NCBI RefSeq assembly: GCF_021023085.1
Contig: NZ_PGCK01000009.1
Location: 103,523-167,522 of the forward strand
Length of the DNA stretch: 64,000 nucleotides
Direction of reading: 5' to 3'
Source: Methanooceanicella nereidis
GTDB taxonomy: Archaea; Halobacteriota; Methanocellia; Methanocellales; Methanocellaceae
Shown: positions 9,839 to 19,071 of the stretch, piece after piece
Layout of the letters: every line of letters begins with the position of its first letter
Numbering within the stretch: position 1 is the first letter of the stretch
Made by a program: the position numbers and the translations under genes
The notes under the pieces: generated by a model
What the model saw: the letters and a program-made list of their open reading frames with translations, nothing else
Told to the model about the DNA's origin: nothing
The model's database searches: none

Positions 9839-10450
9839 TCATAACATCACTAAAAAACTATATCCCAGTAATAAGCCGTAAAACACTATGATCACGCCAC
9901 AGATCAGGTTTACGTAATGCAATGTCTTTTCATCCAGGACCTTTTTAAACTGCGACGTCACAGTGGTAAGTCCCATAAACCAGGTAAAGGAAGATAGTAC
10001 GACACCAAGGATGAAAAAGTCCGATGCGACGGCCGGCAGAGATGCGCGGAACCCGCCAAGCAGTATCGAGCCGTCGATTATTGCCTGAGGGTTAAGCCAT
10101 GTGACGGCAAAGCAGATAGCGATCACCTTCAGCGTGGATGCCTCGACATTCACGTCACTTTTCAAGGAAGGTTTGGCCATAATAAGCTTTATCCCAAAAT
10201 ATATGACTGCTATACAACCAATGACAAGTATAGCCCCTTTTAATGCCGGAAACGCCTCAAGGAGGACCCCGATGCCAAAAAAACATGCAATAGCCAGGGA
10301 TATGTCAAAAAGCACGGTGATAAGCGCTACCTTATAGGCACCGATACGGTCCATTTTTATTGCGGAATTTATTATGTAAAGATTTTGCATTCCGATCGGT
10401 GCCACGTATGCTATGCCAAGGATAAAGCCCTGTAATATATATTCGATCAT
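9839..10450 (-). CDS. LysE/ArgO-family amino acid exporter
   Basis: A 203-residue membrane protein with about six hydrophobic helices. The N-terminus, FILGIAYVAPIGMQNLYII, is the LysE signature with the conserved GPxG-like turn read here as APIG. A second conserved part, TWLNPQAIIDGSILLGG, matches the central helix hairpin. Members export basic or other amino acids by proton exchange. It lies between a histidine kinase gene and a TPR gene, all leftward. The substrate cannot be read from sequence; lysine or arginine is the family default. Confidence 0.85.
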   Translation of the reverse strand: MIEYILQGFILGIAYVAPIGMQNLYIINSAIKMDRIGAYKVALITVLFDISLAIACFFGIGVLLEAFPALKGAILVIGCIAVIYFGIKLIMAKPSLKSDVNVEASTLKVIAICFAVTWLNPQAIIDGSILLGGFRASLPAVASDFFILGVVLSSFTWFMGLTTVTSQFKKVLDEKTLHYVNLICGVIIVFYGLLLGYSFLVML

Positions 10451-10497
10451 TTTAATATCGCCTGACTGCCGGAAGAAAATTATAAAAAGGGTTTACA

Positions 10498-12447
10498 TTA
10501 CTCGCCCTTTTGCTCCGCATTGGAGCACGTGAGCGTATAACAGGTACCGTTCGACCTTTCGACTTTCATTGAACAATTAAGTTCCTCGGCCAGAATATGA
10601 ACAAGCTGTAGCCCGAGCGATGTCGTATTGTAAATATCCAGGCTTTCCGGAAGGCCTATCCCGTCATCCCTGACTTTCAGCACATACTGGCAATTGCCAT
10701 TGGAGTGGAATTCCACGCAGATCTCGCCTCTTCGGCCGTCAGGAAAAGCGTGTTTATACGAGTTGGACACGAGCTCGTTTATGATGAGTCCCCAGGGGAT
10801 AGCGGAGTCGATATTCAGGGAGACTTCATCTATGTTTGTCACAATGCTTATACCGGACGCTTCTGACCGGTACGAATGGCTGAGATAAGTTGTAAGGCTT
10901 CGCAGGTACTCCGCAAAGTCCACCCTCGCCAGGTCCTTTGACTGATATAGCTTTTCATGTATAAGGGCCATCGAGCGGATACGGTTCTGGCTTTCTCTGA
11001 ACATGTCCTGATAGTGTTTATCCTTAATGTTCGAAGACTGCAGGTTAAGCAGGCTCGAGACTATCTGGAGGTTATTCTTGACCCTGTGATGGATCTCCTT
11101 TAACAGCACCTCTTTTTCCTTTAAGGATGCTTTGATCTTTTCTTCATCTGCTTTATGTTCCAGTATCTCTTTCTGTAGCGCCTCGTTAGTGATGCCGAGT
11201 TCCGCAGTGCGTTCCTTTACACGCATCTCAAGCTCGTCATATGCCCTCTTAAGCGCTTCCTCGCTGCGCTTACGCTCCGTTATATCCTCGACCATGGTGA
11301 TATAGCTGGATACCATCCCTTCCGAGTCATAAGTCGGGAACATCTTTATCGTAACATAACGGGCATCATCGTTGACCATCAGGTCAAGCTTCACTTCATT
11401 TATGATGGCCGTTTCGCCGTCCTTGACTTTCAATATCTTCGACCGGATGCCGTCGTCCATACGGAACATATGCTCAAAGATATTAAATTTCCCGATAACA
11501 TCATCCTTATTTAAATAGAACAGGTCATAAAAGGCTGCGTTTGCCCTTACTATGACACCGCCGGTGTCATGTATACACATCGCGTCCGGGGACTGGGTTA
11601 TGAGGTCATCCATCAGCAGGCGGGTATCGGAAAGTTTCTTATTGACCTCTTCCACCGTTATGGTCTTGATATTGCTAAGTGAGTACACGAGCAAGGCGAC
11701 GGACATGAATATGAGCATCACATCGTAGAAGAACTGGGAACCGCCCACGTTTTCGTATAATCCTAAATAATCGATAAGAGTTAATGAATCGCCGGCGAAG
11801 CTGAGTATGAAATAGATGAACGTTATGGAAAAAATATACCTGAGCTGGGTCGGCATATAGGCAAGTATGAGTATCGCGGACATTGCCAGGATCACAACAT
11901 CGGCAAGCGTACAAAGCGTGTAGATGATAATGTTGAAAGTATTGCTGCTTCCCCACTGTATATTGGCTAAGACAAAATACAGTATCAGGAGCGCGGATGT
12001 GATGTTTATGAAAATGATGAATATTTTCATATATGGCTCTATCTTCTCATGCTGGGCCTTGAACAGGACGAAGAAAGTGTAAATGATGGGTAAATATGCC
12101 AGGACCATCGCTGTCTTCCCTGCTGTCACCAGCCAGGAGAAATCAAACGATAGCGGTAATATGTACCAGAGGAAGCCGGAGATCGAGAGCAGCGTGAAGT
12201 TCGCCATCAATCCGAAAAATATGGCCTTCAGGGTCCCGTCTGTGCTCGACTTATAGAGCAATACGGATAACGGAAGGCTCAGCAGTAGCAATAGAGCGTA
12301 GGATATGACAGATAAGATCGAGAAAATATCGATGACCAGGGAGAACATCAGGATTACGGCAACGCCCATGAGTATGGCGAACTGAACTGCAATAAGGAAG
12401 AATAGGAATATGTTAAAACTTTTTACCCGCCTTATTTGCATGTCCAT
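10498..12447 (-). CDS. membrane histidine kinase (7-8 TM, PAS, HisKA_2, HATPase)
   Basis: A 649-residue sensor kinase. Residues about 10-265 form seven or eight membrane helices. A PAS domain follows (about 275-395) ending in the DITERKRSEEAL linker. A coiled coil leads to the phospho-acceptor helix KEIHHRVKNNLQIVSSLL (HisKA_2 type, first His of HH or the RVKNN-associated His), and a HATPase domain (about 540-645) with INELVSNSYKHAF and DDGIGLPE. HisKA_2 kinases usually act with stand-alone receivers; the receiver protein at 30521 is one candidate, but there is no neighbouring partner. The ATG at 12447 is preferred over the TTG at 12459. Confidence 0.9.
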   Translation of the reverse strand: MDMQIRRVKSFNIFLFFLIAVQFAILMGVAVILMFSLVIDIFSILSVISYALLLLLSLPLSVLLYKSSTDGTLKAIFFGLMANFTLLSISGFLWYILPLSFDFSWLVTAGKTAMVLAYLPIIYTFFVLFKAQHEKIEPYMKIFIIFINITSALLILYFVLANIQWGSSNTFNIIIYTLCTLADVVILAMSAILILAYMPTQLRYIFSITFIYFILSFAGDSLTLIDYLGLYENVGGSQFFYDVMLIFMSVALLVYSLSNIKTITVEEVNKKLSDTRLLMDDLITQSPDAMCIHDTGGVIVRANAAFYDLFYLNKDDVIGKFNIFEHMFRMDDGIRSKILKVKDGETAIINEVKLDLMVNDDARYVTIKMFPTYDSEGMVSSYITMVEDITERKRSEEALKRAYDELEMRVKERTAELGITNEALQKEILEHKADEEKIKASLKEKEVLLKEIHHRVKNNLQIVSSLLNLQSSNIKDKHYQDMFRESQNRIRSMALIHEKLYQSKDLARVDFAEYLRSLTTYLSHSYRSEASGISIVTNIDEVSLNIDSAIPWGLIINELVSNSYKHAFPDGRRGEICVEFHSNGNCQYVLKVRDDGIGLPESLDIYNTTSLGLQLVHILAEELNCSMKVERSNGTCYTLTCSNAEQKGE

Positions 12448-12649
12448 AATTCTCAACAACCAGATTAGTATATATATGCCGGATAAACCTATTTTTTAAA
12501 TTGTTTGTATTTCCTGGCTATATTTCTACTTTTTTCTATACAGGAGTAACTATTAGTTATTATACAGGTAAAAGCCTTTGCGTTCCCCCATAATATAAAA
12601 ATGTCAAAATTATTTAATTTTTTAGTTAGAACTATTTTTAGAAAAATAA

Positions 12650-14128
12650 TTAAAATTTTATAATATTCTTAGGCGGAAGAAAATCTCCTGTGATCTTCGC
12701 TATCTCCTTTGCCACGGATAAAATATCCATATCCATCCAGCGGCGCCCGACGATCTGCACCCCCAGCGGTAAACCGTCGCTTGTCGATGACATCGGCAAA
12801 ACGACGACAGGATTTCCCGAAAGGTTAAAAGGATTAGTGTATGCAAAAGTGCCAAGGTCATAAGGTATTTTTTTACCGTCCACATCGATGGAAGCCAGCA
12901 TTTCCTCGAAATGGTTTCGTATGCCGGGATGAGGAGGGGCCGGCACCGAAGCGACAGGACAGAGCCATGCGTCACGGCCTGCTAAGAAAGTTTCCATAAT
13001 TTTTATATGTCTATCACGTCTTGAAAGCGCCTTTGAATAAGTGCCCAATGTCGACCCCGCCCCCTTAAGATACCCGCTAATGAACGCGTCATCCCTGATA
13101 TTAAGCCCTGACAGCCAGCGAAGAAAAGCCCGTGGCAAATGTAAAGGCGTAGACCCGGTATGCATCGCAGTTGACTCGATCTCGGTTCTTGTTCGTATGG
13201 CCTCGGCAAGATCAAATCCGGGCGGGTTAAGCTTCTCTACCTGGCATCCCTGCCGGGCTAATTCGCCGGCAAGTCTTTCCATTGAGGACCGTGTTTCCTC
13301 CGTGACGGGAACTCCACCGAGTTCATCAGTCCATGCCAGTCTCAACCCCTTCAGCTCTTTTTTTAATGGTAAAGATAAGGTAACAGGCGGCACTTCCCAC
13401 TGCCTCCCGTCCGGTCCGGCGATCAGAGTCAATGCCAGCTCAAGGTCCTCTACTGAGCGTGCCAGAGGGCCGACTGATATCAGGTACCTAAGAAGACCCC
13501 GGGGAGTTCCCGGCACATGGCCCGCGAATGATACCAGATGATCGGTCGGCTTCATACCAAATACTCCGCAGAAATGTGCAGGTACCCTTATAGAGCCGCT
13601 GATGTCACTGCCAATGTCTAGCGGCGTCATACATGATGCCACAGCAGCGGCACTGCCCCCGCTACTTCCTCCCGGGGTCCTTGAAAGGTCCCGGGGATTA
13701 TTTGTACGCCCGAAAAGCGGGCTGTCACAATGACAGCCGGAGGCCATTTCGGGCAGGTTGGTCTTGCCCATTATGACGGCGCCTGCAGCCTTCAGGCGTG
13801 CCACGACCGTAGCATCTTTTTTGGGGATATGATCCGCCAGGGCAGGATTGCTGCTCGTGGTGCGTAATCCCGCGGTCTCAAAAGAGTCTTTGATAGTCAT
13901 AGGCACCCCGTGAAGCGGGCCCCATACCTCCCCGCGGGCCAAAGCTTTATCTGCCTCTTTTGCCCGCCTGAGAGCATTTTCCGCATCTAACGTGACTATA
14001 GCGTTAATGTAAGGATCATATTCCCGAATATGGCCCAGGTGAGCTTCTAGCACCTCGACCGCGGATAGCTCTCCGGAAAGGATGGCTTTTGATAGGTCAG
14101 CTGCTGTCCGAAAGACAATATCGGTCAT
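12650..14128 (-). CDS. amidase (amidase-signature family)
   Basis: A 492-residue serine hydrolase with the Ser-cisSer-Lys triad. Counting from the upstream GTG at 14137, the catalytic lysine is K83 in MTIKDS, the cis-serine S158 in GGSSGGS and the nucleophile S182 in GSDISGSIR. Members hydrolyse small amides. The protein lacks GatA operon partners (no gatB or gatC nearby), has a QIVGRRW C-terminal motif common in the family, and is probably a stand-alone amidase, not a transamidosome subunit. I place the start at the ATG at 14128. It sits alone between AT-rich spacers. GC at third positions seems higher than in flanking genes, which could hint at transfer, but this is an impression only. Confidence 0.88.
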   Translation of the reverse strand: MTDIVFRTAADLSKAILSGELSAVEVLEAHLGHIREYDPYINAIVTLDAENALRRAKEADKALARGEVWGPLHGVPMTIKDSFETAGLRTTSSNPALADHIPKKDATVVARLKAAGAVIMGKTNLPEMASGCHCDSPLFGRTNNPRDLSRTPGGSSGGSAAAVASCMTPLDIGSDISGSIRVPAHFCGVFGMKPTDHLVSFAGHVPGTPRGLLRYLISVGPLARSVEDLELALTLIAGPDGRQWEVPPVTLSLPLKKELKGLRLAWTDELGGVPVTEETRSSMERLAGELARQGCQVEKLNPPGFDLAEAIRTRTEIESTAMHTGSTPLHLPRAFLRWLSGLNIRDDAFISGYLKGAGSTLGTYSKALSRRDRHIKIMETFLAGRDAWLCPVASVPAPPHPGIRNHFEEMLASIDVDGKKIPYDLGTFAYTNPFNLSGNPVVVLPMSSTSDGLPLGVQIVGRRWMDMDILSVAKEIAKITGDFLPPKNIIKF

Positions 14129-14368
14129 AAATATCACGCAATACTCTGGCTGATTAAATATATAATAATAAATATTATATCAAAAATATTTTGTCCGATG
14201 TCGTATCTTTTTTATTGCCCGGTATTACCAAAGTATTGAAAATATAGAATACGAAGCCGTTTTAAAAATAATAGATCACTGGATGTAGCTTTTTTATTAA
14301 GCTGTTGATGGAAAAATAGTATTTCGACTTTCAAGATCAAAGAAAATACCGGATCGGTGATCCGGCAT

Positions 14369-14671
14369 TCACAGAGGACATCTTGCAGTAAGTAATGATG
14401 CGGCGTCCCCTGCGCTCTTTATCGGGAAATCATTATTATCGAGGTTGCATATGAGGTCATACATCGTCAACAGCCGGTCGCCTTTTTGACAGGCCATCGG
14501 AGTTGCCTTAGGAAATACTTTTAACAGTTCCTCCCTCGTGTCTATAGGGAACCGGACATTGGCGCCGGTCATCAGGGACACTATTTCCAGTTTCATCATC
14601 TCCAGCTCTTTTATTGACGTAGCGCCGGGAGCCTCAGCATGTTCGCTATAGTTTGGCTTCTCTATTGACAT
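14369..14671 (-). CDS. MTH865-family protein
   Basis: A 100-residue cytoplasmic protein. The C-terminal 75 residues match the MTH865 family, small helical EF-hand-like proteins of methanogens: a first half reading FPIDTREELLKVFP and a second half reading DFPIKSAGDAASLL, joined by a CQKGD turn. The N-terminal 25 residues are extra and polar. The start is the ATG at 14671, with GGTGA five bases before it. Function is unknown. A decayed second copy lies 1.4 kb away at 16112-16341, so the family was once duplicated here. Confidence 0.75.
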   Translation of the reverse strand: MSIEKPNYSEHAEAPGATSIKELEMMKLEIVSLMTGANVRFPIDTREELLKVFPKATPMACQKGDRLLTMYDLICNLDNNDFPIKSAGDAASLLTARCPL

Positions 14672-14844
14672 ATGGTTCACCAGATATGTTTTTGTAACCG
14701 GCGCTTAATAACTTTTCCCTTAACCGATAGATCTCGTTGATTTCATGATAATGTAAATATATGCGATTAATATGCAACCAAATATAAAATAAGAGCAAAA
14801 AGAATAAGTGCTTATATTTTTCAATATGTTATGGGGATGGTAAA

Positions 14845-15891
14845 TTGAGTATACTCGGATTGTTAGGCTACCGTAGCTCCAGGGATAAAAATGAAGGTCT
14901 CTCTACGGACCAGAAGGAACTATTGTTGTGTCTGGTCGGTCAGTTGATCGACAGGGACATGGAACGGACATGGACTCCCATCGTGGGCAACTTTGAAGCG
15001 AGCATCGCAAATATGATAAGCATGGGCTTACTGGAAGATGCACCGCTTGAAGATAAGCTGGATAAAAAATATCGCGTGTCTGACCTGAAAGAGCTCCTTG
15101 AAGGGCGCGATATAAAGGCAAAAGGCAAAAAATCAGAGCTGATCAGCGCCGCGATAGAGAACACGGACCAGCAGAGCATCTCGGACATGGTCGCCGACGT
15201 GAGGCTTTATGTAGCCAGCGAATCAGGTAAAAAATTCATAGAGACATACAAGACAGATAAAGAAAAAGAATATTCTTCAATGGAAAGGGACGCGCTGGGA
15301 TATTTATCGAAAGGGGACGCAAGAAGGGCGGCACAAAGGATCTCGCAGTACAGGGCACTTCAGAACTACCCGGGAAGCCAGTGGCTAAACAGGCCGTATA
15401 ACGTACCGGAGACATATATAAAAGCCGCTTCCAGCCTGATAAAATATTCATACGATGACCTGCCTCTGAACGAATCCCATAGAAAGGATATCGGAATGCA
15501 GCTGGCCCTATCGATCATGTTAGGGGAAACGGTAAAAGAGTCTGCCAGCCGCCTTCTCAGTGAATCATATGACGTATTTTCATGGGGCCCGCTCGTAGAT
15601 CACCTCAAAGAGACATCATATTGTAAATGCTCGGGGCTAGAGAATATCAAGAAGGAAGAGGTCGTCGAACTTTACACGGAAAAACAGATATTGCAGGCAT
15701 TCGCCGAAAACGACCTTGAGTGCTTATCGGCCACACATATCGGCAAAGGCATAAGGATATTGCCTGCACGGGGCAACTCATGCATATCCTGCTACAGCGG
15801 GAAGAACGAGTACCAGTGGTCGGAGATAGACAAGATACCAAAGATGCCCAGGCACCTTGGATGCCATTGTAAATACGTGGCATGGATCTGA
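14845..15891 (+). CDS. SAP-domain protein with phage Mu F-like C-terminal Cys/His motif
   Basis: A 348-residue protein starting at TTG 14845 behind GGGGATGG. Residues about 77-107 (VSDLKELLEGRDIKAKGKKS) form a SAP motif, a two-helix DNA-binding unit. The middle is helical and unassigned. The C-terminal 40 residues carry a CISC pair followed about 25 residues later by a PRHLGCHCKY ending, which resembles the Cys/His-rich end of phage Mu F-like head proteins (CP-x-C ... HP-x-CRC). Known homologous capsid neighbours are absent. It may be a domesticated DNA-binding protein; that is inference. Confidence 0.65.
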   Translation: MSILGLLGYRSSRDKNEGLSTDQKELLLCLVGQLIDRDMERTWTPIVGNFEASIANMISMGLLEDAPLEDKLDKKYRVSDLKELLEGRDIKAKGKKSELISAAIENTDQQSISDMVADVRLYVASESGKKFIETYKTDKEKEYSSMERDALGYLSKGDARRAAQRISQYRALQNYPGSQWLNRPYNVPETYIKAASSLIKYSYDDLPLNESHRKDIGMQLALSIMLGETVKESASRLLSESYDVFSWGPLVDHLKETSYCKCSGLENIKKEEVVELYTEKQILQAFAENDLECLSATHIGKGIRILPARGNSCISCYSGKNEYQWSEIDKIPKMPRHLGCHCKYVAWI

Positions 15892-16111
15892 TCATTTGAT
15901 CATAACGGGAAGCGGGAACTTCTTAAAAACGGAAAAACGCTTTTTATTTTTTTAATGATATCAAAACTGAGATCGTTAATCTGTACCTGCACATTAGAGC
16001 AATATTATTTTCAGGGCACATGTGATCATTTAATTGACATGAACATTGAAAAATTGGCTTCATCATTAAAAACACTATTACCAAAAAATAAGAATGAGAC
16101 CGTAATTAATG
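15892..16111. other. AT-rich spacer
   Basis: About 220 bases after the SAP gene with T-rich tracts (TTTTTATTTTTTT near 15940) likely to end its transcript. A 30-codon frame begins near 16039 but lacks a ribosome site and is not called. Confidence 0.4.
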
Positions 16112-16341
16112 TCAGGCCTTTTTTAATATAATATCTGCGACCTGATCGCCGCTCTTGAGTGGGAGAACGGAAGGAGTGAGCGATTTACCGGCATTGCCTG
16201 CCGTCATTTTTATGTTGCCGTACTGGGACGTTGTATTTGCCCAATGGGGAAAGCGGTTAACAGCCCTTCAGATCGTTTACCGGGAATCTGGCCTCTGCCA
16301 GTGCTCCGGCGATCTGTGCGCGTATTTCATCCTTCACTCAT
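16112..16341 (-). pseudogene. decayed MTH865-family gene (three frameshifts)
   Basis: No long frame is open, but three frames joined on the minus strand give a full MTH865-like protein. From ATG 16341: MSE, then in a second frame DEIRAQIAGALAEARFPVND, then LLTAFPIG in a third, then NTTSQYGNIKMTAGNAG and on through LPLKSGDQVADIILKKA to TGA at 16112-16114. Each join needs one indel. The pieces are collinear with the family (FPIxxxEELL ... G ... LTAxDAG ... FPxKSAEQVAD). It is a relic paralog of the gene at 14369-14671, or the remains of an independent copy. The number of lesions argues against sequencing error. Confidence 0.75.
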
Positions 16342-16452
16342 TTTTATGCACCGGGCATTCATTGATTGTCCCTGCGGCTTCAGCAGGGGGACAGTCTTCA
16401 CTATGCTTATCGCGGACGATAAAACACCGATGGATAAAAATGAATAAAAGGC

Positions 16453-16812
16453 TTAAAAAGAGAACACATCGGCTGACACTTTCCTTATACCCTCTAATTT
16501 TGACAGCCGGTAATCATGCTCTTTATCCCGGCTCCTGTAGCCCTTATTATATTTTTTTATCGTAGCCAGGAACTCAAGCGTGTCGTAAGGCCTTAGCTCG
16601 ATATTCTCGAACCCGTCCCCGAAGTCAAACCACATGTGGTCGCACATCAATTCGCCTTCATCATCCCTGATGTCGGCCACCAGCACGGTCAGGGTCCTCC
16701 CTTTACGGTAATTGCATTTCGACCCGTACCGTAAGAAGACTCCCTTAAATTTTTGTCTGCCTTTGCACTGTATAGCCTCAAGTTTCTTCCTCAAATTTTC
16801 CACCGCCGGCAT
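16453..16812 (-). CDS. conserved hypothetical protein, OB-fold-like
   Basis: A 119-residue basic protein. The central pattern, VLVADIRDDEGELMCDHMWFDFG followed by a strand, LRPYDTLEFLATIKKYNKGYRS and DYRLSKLEGIR, has the look of a five-strand OB-like barrel and recurs in hypothetical proteins of methanogens and plasmids, as far as I recall. It is probably nucleic-acid binding. The start is set at the ATG at 16812; the frame also opens at a TTG at 16818. It is divergent from prephenate dehydratase with about 160 bases of AT-rich promoter sequence. Confidence 0.55.
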   Translation of the reverse strand: MPAVENLRKKLEAIQCKGRQKFKGVFLRYGSKCNYRKGRTLTVLVADIRDDEGELMCDHMWFDFGDGFENIELRPYDTLEFLATIKKYNKGYRSRDKEHDYRLSKLEGIRKVSADVFSF

Positions 16813-16975
16813 TTTCAAATGCTAAAAATCATAATAAAGTAATATGTAATAAAATTTATTGTTATGTAACAAAATATCAACTAATATGAAATAAATGTCA
16901 AATAAAACAATTGATCATATATCCGGCATCCAGCCTTGAATATCATTAAATACGTATTTAGCCCATTATCATTTA

Positions 16976-17788
16976 ATGAAACTAGGATTACTCGGTCCGG
17001 AAGGCACTTTCTCTGAAATGGCGGCAAAAAAATGGAAACCTGATGCCGGGCTGATCTTTTTCGATGATATGGAATCCGCGGTAAGATGCGTGGATGAAGG
17101 CATATGCGACGAGTCCATCGTCCCGGTCGAAAACTCAGTCGAGGGAGCCGTAGGGATAGTGCTAGACGTTCTCCTTGAGATAAAGTCGCCCATCATCGGC
17201 GAAGTGATTTTACCGGTAAAGCAATGCCTTATGTCAAAGGGAGGCATTTCGGACATCAAGGTCATAGTCTCGCACCCGCAGGCTCTCGGGCAATGCAGGA
17301 GATATATCCGCGAGCATTTCCCGAACGCCGAGGTCAGGACTACCGGAAGCACGGCACATGCCGGCAAACTGGCACAGGAATTCACGGAAATGGCCGCGAT
17401 AGGATGCTCCGAGTCGGCGAACCGCTACGGGCTTAAAGTACTAAAGGAAGGTATACAGGATTACCAGTCTAATTATACAAGATTTTTCGTATTCGGTAAA
17501 AAGATGCATGCCCCTACGGGAAACGATAAGACCTCTCTTGCCGTCTACCTGGAAAAGGACATGCCGGGCGCATTATATGAGTTCCTTGGAGAGTTCGCGA
17601 ACAGGTCCATCAATATGACGAGAATAGAGTCCCGGCCCTCGAAAAAAATGCTGGGCGAGTACTGGTTCTTTATCGATGTGGAAGGACACGCTGAGGACCT
17701 GGTATTACAGGAAGCTATATCTGCTTTAAAGGATAAGTGTACCACACTCAAGGTGTTAGGTTCATATCCTAAGGCAGAGACTTTATGA
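16976..17788 (+). CDS. pheA: prephenate dehydratase with ACT domain
   Basis: Converts prephenate to phenylpyruvate in phenylalanine synthesis. The 270 residues comprise the two-lobed catalytic part (1-180) with GPEGTFSE at the N-terminus, VPVENSVEGAVG in the first lobe and TRFFVFGK at its end, then a C-terminal ACT domain (about 185-268) with the ESRPSKK turn that binds phenylalanine for feedback inhibition. The start ATG at 16976 follows a TATA-like AT stretch. It overlaps the following permease gene by four bases (ATGA), so the two are translationally coupled, although a functional link is not obvious. Confidence 0.96.
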   Translation: MKLGLLGPEGTFSEMAAKKWKPDAGLIFFDDMESAVRCVDEGICDESIVPVENSVEGAVGIVLDVLLEIKSPIIGEVILPVKQCLMSKGGISDIKVIVSHPQALGQCRRYIREHFPNAEVRTTGSTAHAGKLAQEFTEMAAIGCSESANRYGLKVLKEGIQDYQSNYTRFFVFGKKMHAPTGNDKTSLAVYLEKDMPGALYEFLGEFANRSINMTRIESRPSKKMLGEYWFFIDVEGHAEDLVLQEAISALKDKCTTLKVLGSYPKAETL

Positions 17789-19071
17789 TCGGCGAGATAC
17801 TCGTCTTTATATTAACATATTTTCTAATAATGGTAAGACCCTGGAAATTAAACGAAGCTACCGGGGCACTTCTTGGCGCTTTACTGATGATGGTGTTCCT
17901 TCAGCCGCACCACATACTGGAGGCGCTGGGCTTTCCAGCGGAGTACGGCACCCCGCTTGTGACCACGTGGAACGTCGTAATAATACTGATAGAGCTGATG
18001 GTCATAAGCACTTTTCTGGACGACTACGGGTTTTTCGAGTACTGCGCGGTCAAAGCAATGCAATTCGCAAGAGGTGACGCGCTTAAGCTGTTCAGCTACA
18101 CATATATCATAACATGCTTTATAACCGCCTTCACGTCCAACGACCTGGCAATACTTACCCTGACTCCGATAATATTGAAGTTCTGCAGGAGAGCTGGCCT
18201 GGACGCGAAGCCTTTCATGTTCGCGTTCTTCTTTGCGGCGAACATTGCGTCGATGTTCCTGTATATCGGCAACCTGACCAATATCCTTATAGGCGACGCT
18301 TTTAACCTGGGCTATTTTGACTTTACCGCATATATGTTCCTCCCGACCATGGCGGCGATCATAGTGAATTATTTTATTTTCCGCCGCATGTTCAGGGATT
18401 CCCTGCCCCGGTCTTACCCGGTATCTGAGCATGAAGACACGAGAGGCCTGATAAAAGATAAACGGATGGTCGCGGCAGGCATCGCCGTCCTCATATTCGT
18501 ACTTATAGGATGCGGATTTGCCAATAATCTCAGCCTGCCGCTGTCGGTCGTGACTACGATAGGCATGATATGCATCTACCTCATAGAAAGAAAACCGATC
18601 TTAAGGACTAAAAGAGTGTCATGGAGAGTCGTGATCTTCGTCATTTCGCTGTTCATCGTCGTAAAAGGCCTGGAGGTATGCGGAGTTAACGCTTTGCTCG
18701 GCTCATTTATACTATCGCTCGTAGGCCAGAACCCGGTCATCGCCACGTTCTTCATTTCCATCACTTCGGCGTTCATGTGCAACCTGGTGAATAACATACC
18801 GATGACAGCCATGATGGTCCCGATAACGTCTTCCATCGCGGCGACTCCGGACATGTCACTCGCAATGGCTTATTCCCTTGTCATAGGAAGTAACCTGGGG
18901 GCCAATATCACGATAACGGGCGCACTGGCAGGTATCCTGTGGCTCGAATGTGCGAGAGTGGAAAAATGGAGTACCGGGGTCACAGAATTTCTCAGGATAG
19001 GGCTGACGGTAACGCCGCTTGTGATCCTGGCATCGTCGGCCGTTCTGGCCCTGGAGATCATTCTTTTTTAG
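17785..19071 (+). CDS. ArsB/NhaD-type (ion transporter superfamily) permease
   Basis: A 428-residue membrane protein with about 11 helices. Conserved ion transporter superfamily signs are the SNDLAILTLTPIIL loop, the helix with NIASMFLYIGNLTNILIGDAF, and the matching second-half motif NLVNNIPMTAMM. These two NxP-type hairpins are shared by arsenite, Na+/H+ and dicarboxylate carriers. No arsR or arsA neighbour supports arsenic export. It begins inside the pheA stop codon and its last 14 bases overlap the opposite-strand Cys-cluster gene. The substrate is open. Confidence 0.8.
   Translation: MIGEILVFILTYFLIMVRPWKLNEATGALLGALLMMVFLQPHHILEALGFPAEYGTPLVTTWNVVIILIELMVISTFLDDYGFFEYCAVKAMQFARGDALKLFSYTYIITCFITAFTSNDLAILTLTPIILKFCRRAGLDAKPFMFAFFFAANIASMFLYIGNLTNILIGDAFNLGYFDFTAYMFLPTMAAIIVNYFIFRRMFRDSLPRSYPVSEHEDTRGLIKDKRMVAAGIAVLIFVLIGCGFANNLSLPLSVVTTIGMICIYLIERKPILRTKRVSWRVVIFVISLFIVVKGLEVCGVNALLGSFILSLVGQNPVIATFFISITSAFMCNLVNNIPMTAMMVPITSSIAATPDMSLAMAYSLVIGSNLGANITITGALAGILWLECARVEKWSTGVTEFLRIGLTVTPLVILASSAVLALEIILF

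Noticed and set aside
16155..16565. 136-codon plus-strand open frame
   Set aside because: It runs antisense over the MTH865 relic and the 3' end of the gene at 16453; no ribosome site or protein-like composition.
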